Position numbers and translations under genes: made by a program. A stretch of DNA of 64,000 nt from Caldilineaceae bacterium (lineage in GTDB: Bacteria > Chloroflexota > Anaerolineae > Caldilineales > Caldilineaceae): the NCBI GenBank assembly GCA_022821545.1, contig JAJEDJ010000001.1, positions 62,001 to 126,000 on the forward strand, given 5' to 3'. How positions within the stretch are numbered: position 1 is the stretch's first letter; every line of letters starts with the position of its first letter. This document shows positions 12,206-19,331 of this stretch, one piece after another. Under the pieces are notes generated by a model. It was not told where the DNA came from. It made no database searches and was given only the letters and a program-made list of their open reading frames with translations.

Positions 12206-12312
12206 CATTACACCTTGATAAGTGTTCGATACTTGTCCGGCGACGGCTGCGCCCCTGCACTCAGGAGAGCCAGCCGCGCGCCCGGCCGGTCCTCCCCATT
12301 GCAGTTATCCCG

Positions 12313-12528
12313 CTACTTGCGCCGATATGTAATGCGTCCGCGTGTCAAGTCATAAGGACTCATATCGACCCTCACCTTGTCACCGAGAAAGACCCGGATG
12401 TAGTTTCTGCGCATCTTGCCCGAAAGATACGCCAGAACGACATGCCCGTTCTCCAGTTCCACCCGAAATTGGGCGTTCGGCAGGGCTTCGATGACTTTGC
12501 CTTCCAGTGTGAGTATTTCCTCAGCCAT
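12313..12528 (-). CDS. infA: Translation initiation factor IF-1
   Basis: A 71-residue OB-fold protein that binds the ribosomal A site with IF-2 and IF-3 during initiation. The sequence is close to the family standard: [20 protein letters not shown], then the loop [10 protein letters not shown] and the end [17 protein letters not shown] sits eight bases before the ATG. It is the last gene of a ribosomal unit, 59 bases after rpsU on the same strand, an arrangement that differs from the common infA-rpmJ-rpsM order. Confidence 0.97.
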   Translation of the reverse strand: MAEEILTLEGKVIEALPNAQFRVELENGHVVLAYLSGKMRRNYIRVFLGDKVRVDMSPYDLTRGRITYRRK

Positions 12529-12587
12529 AGCTCTCCATCAGTTTACACGTGGCCGGCAGCTTTGCAGCCTGGTCTTGGAAAAACGCT

Positions 12588-12791
12588 CTAACGGAAAGAC
12601 CGGGCCGCATTCCGCCGTGCTTTCCGGATTGCCTTCTGCTTGTTGATGCGTCGCACTTCACTCTTGGACGTAAACCAGCGCTTCTGGCGCACAATGGGCA
12701 GGATGCGCGCCTCGGCGACCGACTTCCGAAATCGCCGCATCAGACTTTCCTGGGACTCTCCTGGCCTTAACTCAACGCTAATCGAACTCAC
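12588..12791 (-). CDS. rpsU: 30S ribosomal protein bS21
   Basis: A small basic ribosomal protein, recognised by RRFRKSVAEARIL and the KSEVRRINKQKA tail of the family. With the GTG at 12791 the product is 67 residues, a normal length. The frame stays open to a TTG at 12899, and that extension would read C-x2-C-x12-C-x2-C like a zinc ribbon. The same DNA however holds a promoter (-35 at 12899-12894, -10 at 12875-12870) and a perfect 10-base-pair inverted repeat, so the extension would not be in the promoter's own transcript and is probably not translated. The GTG follows GAAGGGG with almost no spacing, so the exact start is not settled. Confidence 0.88.
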   Translation of the reverse strand: MSSISVELRPGESQESLMRRFRKSVAEARILPIVRQKRWFTSKSEVRRINKQKAIRKARRNAARSFR

Positions 12792-12826
12792 CCCCTTCAA
12801 TTCGTAAATGCAAATCGGACAAAACA

Positions 12827-12864
12827 AGCCTGCCAGCCCATATTCTTCTGTAGACTGGCAGGCT
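12827..12864 (-). promoter_or_regulatory. Leader hairpin or attenuator in front of rpsU
   Basis: AGCCTGCCAG and CTGGCAGGCT (12855-12864 and 12827-12836) form a perfect 10-base-pair stem with an 18-base loop. On the minus strand it is followed by TTGTTTTG, so it looks like an intrinsic terminator. It lies between rpsA and rpsU and just downstream of the predicted rpsU promoter. It may end the rpsA transcript, attenuate rpsU, or cap the rpsU messenger with a 5' hairpin. Confidence 0.65.
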
Positions 12865-12869
12865 GCGCA

Positions 12870-12899
12870 ATTATAAACGACCGTGGGCTGCGACTGCAA
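12870..12899 (-). promoter_or_regulatory. Sigma-70-like promoter for rpsU-infA
   Basis: On the minus strand TTGCAG (12899-12894) and a perfect TATAAT (12875-12870) are 18 bases apart. Transcription would begin near 12863, at the first base of the hairpin at 12864-12827. The promoter overlaps the last few codons' trailing sequence of rpsA, whose stop is at 12908. Confidence 0.65.
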
Positions 12900-12907
12900 A
12901 TACCACT

Positions 12908-14557
12908 TCAGGCTCTTTCCTTCCCTTCATCCGGCGCGTCCTCCGCGGGCTTGTCTTCCCCCGCAGCCCCTTCCCCAGCTTCGGAGTTTGAATCCGCTTC
13001 GGTCTCTTCGGTTGCCACCGAGTCAGCCATCTCGTCCGCCGGCGCTCCCGACTCTGTCGCGTCAACTGCTGCTTCAGCTACAACTGCTTCCGGCTTATCG
13101 ACCGCGTCCGCTTCAGCTACAGCCGCTTCCGGCGCATCAGCCACTGCTTCAGCTACAGCCGTCTCCGGCTCGTCAACCGCCGTTTCCGTTGCACCTGTCG
13201 CCTCTTCCGGCTCCCCGGCGGCTTCGTTCTCGAAGCTCTCCGCCTCCGATTCCAGCAGCGCCTGCCCCACAATTTCGTCGGCTTGCCTGCGGCTCAGGCC
13301 AATGCGCTGTCGGTCCGGGTGGATGCGCAGGATTTTCACCGGAATCCGATCACCGCTGCTGACCATCTTGAGCGGCTCAGCAACTGTGATATCCGCCAGT
13401 TCACTGATGTGGATCAACCCTTCGATCCCAGGCTCAAGTTGAGCGAAAGCGCCAAAATCGATCACCCGCGTAACCGTGACCAGTATCGTGTCATTCACCC
13501 TATAGCGCTCTTCAATGCTCTCCCAGGGATTCGACAGCAAACGCTTGCGGCTCAGCGCGATACGGCTCCGTTCCGGGTCCAGGCGCAGAACCTCGACCTG
13601 AATGCGCTCGCCCACTTTCAAGACATCGCGCGGGTGGCTGACCGGAGTCCAGCCGATCTCGCTGACGTGCAGCAGCCCGTCCGCGCCGCCGATATCAACA
13701 AAAGCGCCAAATGGGCGCAGGCTGCGCACTTCACCTTCAATGACCGCGCCGACCTCCAACTCCTCAAACAACTGTGCCTTGCGCCCAGCGCGGTACTCGC
13801 GTTCCGCCAGGCGGTAGGAGAGCACAAGTCGGCGTCGCTGCCGTTCCACTTCTATAACCTTGACGGGCAACTCCTGGCCCACAATCTGTTGCAACCGCTC
13901 GTTGCGCTGTTCTTCGTTCATATTGCGGGGCAGCCCCACGACATGTGATGCCGGAATGAATCCCCGCAGATGGTCGAAATCTGCCAGCAGACCACCCTTA
14001 TTGAAGCCAACTACTTTGCGGACCGTAATCTCACCGCTCTCGAGCATCTTTTCCGCTACCAGCCAGTCTTTTTTCTGTAATGCGTCTGCAATGCTCAAAA
14101 CCAACATTCCTTCGCTGGTTGTAAGCTTGCTCACTACGACCGGGACCGTCTCACCTTCCCGCAAAGTGTCCACATACTCTTCTTCGAGCCGGTTCAGGTC
14201 TGATTGGGGTACAATTCCGTCTCGCTTGGCGCCAATGTTGACCAACAGTTCGTTCGAGCGTACCTCCACAACGATGCCTTCTCGAAGATCGCCTCGTTCC
14301 GGCAAACTGAGGTCCTCCTCTTCCGCGAGGTACTGCTCGAAAAGCATCTCGTCGGCCTGTTGCTCATCGTCGGCCAGTTGCTCCTGATCGGCTTGCGGCC
14401 CACCGTCGGCCTGTGACTCTTGATCGGCTTGCGGCTCACCGTCGGCCTGTGACTCTTGCCCGGCCTGTTGCTCTTGTTCGACTTGCAGCTCTGGATCGGT
14501 CTGCTCAACTTCGGTGTTTTCGGCCTCGTCGCCTAATTTCTCTGACTCTGACATCAT
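12908..14557 (-). CDS. rpsA: Ribosomal protein bS1-like protein with four S1 RNA-binding domains
   Basis: Binds mRNA on the 30S subunit and helps initiation. The 549-residue product has four S1 (OB-fold) repeats at about residues 88-156, 175-248, 265-337 and 352-424. The third and fourth carry the best motifs (RPFGAFVDIGGADGLLHVSE and IDFGAFAQLEPGIEGLIHIS). Both ends are odd. Residues 20-70 are Gln/Glu/Asp/Ala-rich with a 12-residue repeat, and residues 435-549 are an Ala/Glu/Val-rich acidic tail, which S1 proteins usually lack. The start is one of two adjacent ATGs at 14557 and 14554, with AGGTGG upstream; an earlier ATG at 14614 is possible. Escherichia coli S1 has six domains; four is usual in several other phyla. 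Confidence 0.9.
   Translation of the reverse strand: MMSESEKLGDEAENTEVEQTDPELQVEQEQQAGQESQADGEPQADQESQADGGPQADQEQLADDEQQADEMLFEQYLAEEEDLSLPERGDLREGIVVEVRSNELLVNIGAKRDGIVPQSDLNRLEEEYVDTLREGETVPVVVSKLTTSEGMLVLSIADALQKKDWLVAEKMLESGEITVRKVVGFNKGGLLADFDHLRGFIPASHVVGLPRNMNEEQRNERLQQIVGQELPVKVIEVERQRRRLVLSYRLAEREYRAGRKAQLFEELEVGAVIEGEVRSLRPFGAFVDIGGADGLLHVSEIGWTPVSHPRDVLKVGERIQVEVLRLDPERSRIALSRKRLLSNPWESIEERYRVNDTILVTVTRVIDFGAFAQLEPGIEGLIHISELADITVAEPLKMVSSGDRIPVKILRIHPDRQRIGLSRRQADEIVGQALLESEAESFENEAAGEPEEATGATETAVDEPETAVAEAVADAPEAAVAEADAVDKPEAVVAEAAVDATESGAPADEMADSVATEETEADSNSEAGEGAAGEDKPAEDAPDEGKERA
14385..14456 (-). repeat. Two tandem 36-base units inside rpsA
   Basis: Bases 14385-14420 and 14421-14456 are the same except for one C/T difference. 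Each encodes 12 residues of the form QESQADG(E/G)PQAD. Flanking sequence contains further degenerate units (QEQLADDEQQAD), so this is a small in-frame minisatellite that can change length without breaking the frame. Confidence 0.8.
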
Positions 14558-14672
14558 CGATCTGCCCACCTGTGGATTGCGTAGTTGTTCGCAAGAAGGT
14601 TTGGCTGCCGACATGGCAGGCCAAATCCCCAGGCCATCGTGACCGCCCTGCCCTGTCTACCTATATCCCTCC

Positions 14673-14701
14673 ATTATAGCAACCTGTTCAGGTGCAGTCA
14701 A
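14673..14701 (-). promoter_or_regulatory. Strong sigma-70-like promoter for rpsA, with an inverted repeat in the spacer
   Basis: On the minus strand TTGACT (14701-14696) and TATAAT (14678-14673) are exactly 17 bases apart, the best promoter match in the window. The spacer contains ACCTG-n2-CAGGT (14682-14693), which a regulator could occupy. A partial second copy, ACCTGTTCA, lies at 14790-14798. The leader to the rpsA start would be about 110 bases. Confidence 0.75.
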
Positions 14702-14829
14702 GCACTAAAAATTAGGCAGTTGCTTCTCTGATTTTGAAATACATGAGGGAGGATCCAGGCGCGGAGAGCCTGCCCAAGCACTATTTGGTACCTGTTCAAG
14801 CAGGGCAACGTTTTCCGATTCCGCAGTTG

Positions 14830-16482
14830 CTATTCGGCCTTAGGGGAGTCCTGCCCTTCCACGCCGGAACCCGGCTGCTCTTCCCGTAAACCGGCAAGCG
14901 CGCTTCGTATCCGGGTCCACGCCCGCTTCAGCAGGGGAACGGCAGTCGCTTCCGTGCCCTGGTGGGCAAATTCGATTTTCACAAACCCGTCCGTCAGACG
15001 CGCCGCCGCCGCTGCGTCATCGCTCTCTACCTGCGTCGCCAAACGCGCCTGAAAATTGTACGGCGTTTCGCCAGGTCGCCGCCTAATGCCGTGCTCGGCA
15101 GCGCTCTCCAGCGTAGAAACGTAGAAATAGCGTACCTGCTCATCCGGCGGCAAACGGCCCAGCATCAACTCATCCAGCCAGCGGCGCACTCGCGAGCGGC
15201 CCGACTTGCCACTCTCTTCCTCTTCCGGCGAAAATCTCCTTGTGCGCCATTCGTTGAAGGCGTCACCGATCTGCTTCCAACCGCGCAAGAACTCACGCAA
15301 CCAGGCCAGTATCAGGTGGAAATTTACGCCCCGGCCCTGGAGATAGATATAGGTTGCGTAGCCAAGCAGAAGGGCAATGATGATCCAAAAGACAGTACCG
15401 CCCAGCCACGGCGGCGCCTCCGCCGGCTGGACCTGCTCGATCTGCGGGGAAGCAATCTCCGGCCGCTCGCGCGCCGGCTCCTCGGGAATTTCATCGTCGC
15501 TTCCAAACAGAAGGGCGATCAACCCCATTATGAGGCCCAGGATCAGGTAGACCGCTCCCGAAATAGCCCGGATAGCCAGACCCATTAGCTGAGCAAGCCG
15601 GAAGGTCCCACCCAGGGGCATCAGAAAGGCCGCCGCCGCCACAACCAACAGCAAACCGATTGCATAGAAGGGCCAGTTTCGCACGATCGTGGATTCGTTC
15701 GGCAGCTTTGCCAGCTGCCACCTCGCCCGCAATGCTGCCAGATGCCCGAACGTCAGCAGCAGCAGACCCAGCACAAAGTAGACGATCGCGGCACCAATGA
15801 CGCCGCCCGCAATATCCTGGCGCACCAGCGCAAAGAAACCGTTCGATCCCATCCCCACCTGACTGGCCGCCGTCAGCACGATCAGCAGCATCCCCCCTAT
15901 CGCCCAGCGTTCGCTGAACCGGCGCACCAGCGCCCCTCGGTCACTCTGTATGCGATGATCGTCGCCGCTGACCGGCCTTGAAGCCGCCTCCAGATCGGCA
16001 AGTTCGTCCGCCTGCAGGCCCATTGCCAGAAAGTCGTTTGTCACCAGTACCGCCATGCCCCAGGCGATCAGGATGAAAATCGCGTTGATGATGAACATGA
16101 GCGTAAGCAAGACCCCGAACGGCTGCAATACCATCGCCGCCGGCGCTGGCCAACCCTCGACCGCGGCCCACAGCGCGATCCGGGACACAAACAGGATCAA
16201 CCCCAGCTCTGCCAGACGAAAGGCCGCCGAACGCCGCTGTCGTTGCTCCGGGCGCACCAGCATCGTCGTCGTATAGCCGCCCACCAGCGCGGCCCCTATC
16301 GACGTAATCCGCAGGATGTTGATGTAGGCTGGCGGGAGCCCCGGCCCAATGTGCCGGACGAATGAAGTCAGCGCCACCAGCAGGCAGCCGACCAGCGCCG
16401 CGATGACCGCCGGACGCAGCAAGGAGTCCTGCCAGGCGTGGTCGAAACCGGATTGATGTTGAGAGCTCTCAATCTCTGTCAT
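14830..16482 (-). CDS. Polytopic membrane protein with a C-terminal DUF4129 domain
   Basis: A protein of about 550 residues with many hydrophobic segments in its N-terminal two thirds (for example around residues 25-45, 60-80, 95-115 and 125-150, then a second group after residue 195). A cytoplasmic or extracellular C-terminal domain contains the GIRRRPGETPYNFQARL block of DUF4129. In many bacteria this domain ends a transglutaminase-like membrane protein encoded next to MoxR and DUF58 genes; here no transglutaminase core is seen, so only the membrane and DUF4129 parts are present. ATG 16482 is preferred over GTG 16494 because GAAGAGACAG precedes it. It is the last gene of the moxR operon. 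Function unknown, perhaps envelope or peptide processing. Confidence 0.75.
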   Translation of the reverse strand: MTEIESSQHQSGFDHAWQDSLLRPAVIAALVGCLLVALTSFVRHIGPGLPPAYINILRITSIGAALVGGYTTTMLVRPEQRQRRSAAFRLAELGLILFVSRIALWAAVEGWPAPAAMVLQPFGVLLTLMFIINAIFILIAWGMAVLVTNDFLAMGLQADELADLEAASRPVSGDDHRIQSDRGALVRRFSERWAIGGMLLIVLTAASQVGMGSNGFFALVRQDIAGGVIGAAIVYFVLGLLLLTFGHLAALRARWQLAKLPNESTIVRNWPFYAIGLLLVVAAAAFLMPLGGTFRLAQLMGLAIRAISGAVYLILGLIMGLIALLFGSDDEIPEEPARERPEIASPQIEQVQPAEAPPWLGGTVFWIIIALLLGYATYIYLQGRGVNFHLILAWLREFLRGWKQIGDAFNEWRTRRFSPEEEESGKSGRSRVRRWLDELMLGRLPPDEQVRYFYVSTLESAAEHGIRRRPGETPYNFQARLATQVESDDAAAAARLTDGFVKIEFAHQGTEATAVPLLKRAWTRIRSALAGLREEQPGSGVEGQDSPKAE

Positions 16483-16535
16483 CTGTCTCTTCACGAACGC
16501 AAATTTAACTTGCTACCGGGCCGCTTTACCACTGC

Positions 16536-16547
16536 CCACTGCAGTTC
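16536..16547. repeat. Intergenic motif CCACTGCAGTTC
   Basis: One of four exact copies in this window (others at 20882-20893, 46801-46812 and 60115-60126). It lies beyond the stop codon of the DUF58 gene at 16556 and is followed by a further CGACCACT. The core CTGCAG is a palindrome. Function unknown. Confidence 0.6.
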
Positions 16548-16555
16548 CGACCACT

Positions 16556-17830
16556 TTATGCCTGAAGCTTAAGCAAATCCGATTCCCAGATCGTTTGATG
16601 CGACGTAATGCCCAGCGCCTCCGCCTGTTCCTGCACGCGCTTGAACTGCGGCTGCAACGTGCATACCAGTGCATACACGTTGAGACCTCGCCGGTACATG
16701 CCGTGCAACACCCAGACCAGGTCCTCCGTGAGGCGCGGCGTCACCACCACCAGCGTAGACCCCCAACTCAGATGCGCCACCCGCCCCGGCAGCCACGTCG
16801 GAAGCGCAATCGGCGAGCTCCATTCCTCCTCACCAGCGCTTTCGGACAGCGCCCCCGCAGGCGCCCGGCCATTCCGGTTGGCCGGCTCGTCCTCCGCCTT
16901 ACGCATGTCCCGCAGCTGGATGCGCGCCAGGATCTCAAGAATCCCCATCAGATGGCCGCGTCCGTTCCGGGAGGGTACGGCCAGCACCTCTGCGCCTGAG
17001 CGGGGATCCTCCCCGTTGCTGAGAAACCCGACCTCCTGCCTCTGCTCCGCCACATGACTGGCCACAGACGCCGCCAGCACGACAGCCCATTCGCTGCCGC
17101 TGTACTCCTCCCTGTAGGGGAAGGCGGAGCGGTCCAGGTCGAGCACTACTGTCGTACTCAACGCCATCGAAGGCTGGAATTTTTTCACCAGCAGCGTGTC
17201 CTCATGCGCGCTGGCCCGCCAGTGGATGTTGCGCATGCTGTCGCCGCTCTCGTAGGGGCGGACGCCCGCCATACGAGTCGGATCCTGGTAGAGCCGGTGC
17301 GGACTGCGCATATCGCCGAAAGGCAACAGGCTGGGCAGACCCAGCTCCGACAGAGAGTAGACTTTGGGGTAGACCGTCAGCAGGTGAGCGCTTGTCTCCT
17401 GCCAGGAGGATTCGGCGAATCCAAACAGATCGCCGGTCTGGAGATTGAGCGGCCCGATCTCATAGTAGCCGCGGCGGTGGCAGTGCAATGCAAACTGACG
17501 CCTGGTCAGCGAACGTCCGCCCACGCTGATCACAGTGCTGTACTGCTCGACCGCTCTCAGGTCGATCGGGACGTTCTCCTGGAGCCGCAGCCAGGGGATC
17601 GGAAGGCGGCTGCGGTTTGTAAAGTTGATATCGCTGTGGATTCTTTCGCCGGCGAATGCTTTGGCCGGCACCCGTCGCGAAACGTTCAAGTTGCGTAGAC
17701 TGCGCCGGGTCCACCAATGGCTGAACAGCCAAACGCCTCCCACCACGTAGAAGACGTAGTAAATCCAGTCCATTCGCAGAAAGACTGCGAATGCGAACAG
17801 AAAAAGAAGCAGAAAGAAGAGATCGAACAA
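16556..17830 (-). CDS. DUF58 domain protein (MoxR-associated)
   Basis: A protein of about 424 residues. Two hydrophobic segments near the N-terminus (LFFLLLFLFAFAVFL and YYVFYVVGGVWLF) anchor it in the membrane; the rest is a beta-rich section and a von Willebrand A-like DUF58 core with RNIHWRASAHEDTLLVKKF and STTVVLDLDRSAF. The reading frame is open far upstream inside moxR, but family length and the position of the moxR stop point to a start near 17830. The TTG there has GAGGGATAGGAA about 9 bases before it and lies 10 bases past the moxR stop. This start is a judgement. Such proteins act with MoxR ATPases in assembly of secreted or membrane complexes. Confidence 0.82.
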   Translation of the reverse strand: MFDLFFLLLFLFAFAVFLRMDWIYYVFYVVGGVWLFSHWWTRRSLRNLNVSRRVPAKAFAGERIHSDINFTNRSRLPIPWLRLQENVPIDLRAVEQYSTVISVGGRSLTRRQFALHCHRRGYYEIGPLNLQTGDLFGFAESSWQETSAHLLTVYPKVYSLSELGLPSLLPFGDMRSPHRLYQDPTRMAGVRPYESGDSMRNIHWRASAHEDTLLVKKFQPSMALSTTVVLDLDRSAFPYREEYSGSEWAVVLAASVASHVAEQRQEVGFLSNGEDPRSGAEVLAVPSRNGRGHLMGILEILARIQLRDMRKAEDEPANRNGRAPAGALSESAGEEEWSSPIALPTWLPGRVAHLSWGSTLVVVTPRLTEDLVWVLHGMYRRGLNVYALVCTLQPQFKRVQEQAEALGITSHQTIWESDLLKLQA

Positions 17831-17840
17831 CTGTCTATTC

Positions 17841-18821
17841 CTATCCCTCAGTAACGCGGGCTTCGGCCCAGTCCTCCGTTTCGTCTCCCAAATTGAGCGC
17901 GGTCTCTTCCAGCAGTTCGGTGATGATCTGTTCGGCCGTGCGTCCCCGCAGCGCCGCGTCGGAGCGTACGATGCAACGATGCGGCAGGGCCAGCGGCGCG
18001 AGCGCCTGCACGTCGTCCGGGAGAGCGTAATCGCGGCCCCGTAACGCCGCCCGCGCCTGCGCGCCGCGATAAAGCGCCAGTGAACCGCGCGGGCTTGCGC
18101 CCAACGCCAGGTCGCCGTGGCTGCGCGTCGCCTGGACCAGACCCACAATGTAGTCGCGGATACTGTCCGCCACCGTTACATCCCAAATCTGTTCCGCCAG
18201 GTCAGGCAGCTTGTGCCCGTCGACAACGGCTTCCAGGGTCTCGATCGGGTGCCGGTGTCCCAAACTGACCAGCATCTCTCCCTCCTCCTCACCCGAAAGG
18301 TAGCCCAAGTTGAGCTTAAAGAGGAACCGGTCCAGCTGAGCCTCCGGCAGGGGGAAGGTACCTTCATATTCCACCGGGTTCTGGGTGGCAATCACCATGA
18401 ACGGCCGCGGCAGCGGACGCGTCAATCCATCGGCCGTGATCTGCCGTTCGCCCATGCACTCCAGGAGCGCGGCCTGCGTACGCGGCGTCGCCCGGTTAAT
18501 CTCGTCCGCCAGCAGAATGTGGGTAAAGGCGGGGCCGGCGATAAACTGGAACTGCCGCGTCTCCTGATTGAAAATACTCGTGCCCGTGATGTCGCTGGGG
18601 AGCAGGTCGGGCGTGCATTGCAGGCGGCGGAATTCAACGCCCAGGCTCACGGAAAGCGCCCGCGCCATCATCGTCTTGCCAACGCCAGGCACATCCTCAA
18701 GCAGAACGTGACCTTCACACAGCAACGCAATCAGCAGGTGCTCGATCACCACCTCCTTGCCTACGATCACGTCGCCGACATTATTCATTACTCCGCGCGA
18801 GAAATCCTGTGCATTCTCCAT
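17841..18821 (-). CDS. MoxR-family AAA+ ATPase
   Basis: A 326-residue chaperone-like ATPase. The Walker A loop is DVPGVGKTMMARAL (about residues 38-51), Walker B with sensor is ILLADEINRATPRTQAALLE (about 103-122), and the sensor-2 region follows near ASPRGSLALYRGAQARAAL. Family members use ATP to mature partner proteins that hold von Willebrand A-type domains; the DUF58 gene 10 bases downstream is the expected partner. It is the first gene of a three-gene minus-strand operon with the DUF58 and DUF4129 genes. Confidence 0.93.
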   Translation of the reverse strand: MENAQDFSRGVMNNVGDVIVGKEVVIEHLLIALLCEGHVLLEDVPGVGKTMMARALSVSLGVEFRRLQCTPDLLPSDITGTSIFNQETRQFQFIAGPAFTHILLADEINRATPRTQAALLECMGERQITADGLTRPLPRPFMVIATQNPVEYEGTFPLPEAQLDRFLFKLNLGYLSGEEEGEMLVSLGHRHPIETLEAVVDGHKLPDLAEQIWDVTVADSIRDYIVGLVQATRSHGDLALGASPRGSLALYRGAQARAALRGRDYALPDDVQALAPLALPHRCIVRSDAALRGRTAEQIITELLEETALNLGDETEDWAEARVTEG

Positions 18822-19106
18822 GCAACGCCTCTATCTGTGATACGGGGCGGGCCCCATCATCGCGCCTGTCCGGCGCGTCACGCGCTGCCTCACAACTAGG
18901 GTACAGGCACAGAGCAGGCGGAAAGACGCGGACAACCGGCGCGCAGATTGGATTCTGATGGGCGTACAATATCCGCCGATTGTACATCACTCCCCTGAAT
19001 ACGGCGAACTTGCCGCCCTTCTGAAGGGCCCGGCCGACAATTCGGCCTGCGCCGCGCCAAGTCGAAAAAACGGTCAGTGCGGCAAGCGCAAAATCGGCTG
19101 ATTTCT
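18822..19106. other. Intergenic region between moxR and the tRNA gene, with several inverted repeats
   Basis: No protein gene was seen. The region holds the dyad GTACAAT-n8-ATTGTAC (18964-18985), and two adjacent hairpins, CCCTTC-T-GAAGGG (about 19016-19028) and GGCCGA-CAAT-TCGGCC (19032-19047), neither followed by a T run. Confidence 0.5.
18964..18985. promoter_or_regulatory. Operator-like inverted repeat upstream of moxR
   Basis: GTACAAT and ATTGTAC are perfect inverted copies with an 8-base spacer, centred about 150 bases before the moxR start. The geometry (7-8-7) is that of a binding site for a dimeric regulator. No nearby gene encodes an obvious candidate. Confidence 0.4.
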
Positions 19107-19135
19107 TTGACCTGTCAGGAGCTTTATGCTATCGT
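19107..19135 (+). promoter_or_regulatory. Sigma-70-like promoter of the tRNA-Arg gene
   Basis: TTGACC (19107-19112) and TATCGT (19130-19135) are 17 bases apart, ending 24 bases before the first base of the tRNA. Spacing and position fit a tRNA promoter. Confidence 0.65.
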
Positions 19136-19159
19136 CTTGTAGCGTGTGCAGAGTTTCCT

Positions 19160-19232
19160 GCCCCCGTAGCTCAGAGGATAGAGCAGAGGTTTCCTAAACC
19201 TTTGGCCGTAGGTTCGACTCCTACCGGGGGCG
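19160..19232 (+). tRNA. tRNA-Arg, anticodon CCU
   Basis: All four stems fold: acceptor GCCCCCG/CGGGGGC with discriminator G, D stem GCTC/GAGC, anticodon stem GAGGT/ACCTT (one G-U pair) and T stem GTAGG/CCTAC. The seven-base anticodon loop is TTCCTAA, giving anticodon CCU, which reads AGG. The length is 73 nucleotides and the CCA end is not encoded. It stands alone. Confidence 0.97.
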
Positions 19233-19331
19233 CTCTCCTTTACAACAATCCGAGGATACCGGCAACTTCAGCGAAGCGGGAGCGGCGCCAGCAAATCCCG
19301 TCTCGCGCCGCCTGCCTCGTCAGGGGAACCG

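Noticed and set aside
12792..12899. Zinc-ribbon-like N-terminal extension of bS21 (C-x2-C-x12-C-x2-C)
   Set aside because: It would start at TTG without a good ribosome site, and the same bases hold a promoter and a perfect hairpin. bS21 with the GTG start has normal length.
17831..18148. Upstream part of the DUF58 frame, overlapping moxR
   Set aside because: Product is Arg-rich and lies wholly inside the moxR gene in another frame; the family start fits near 17830.
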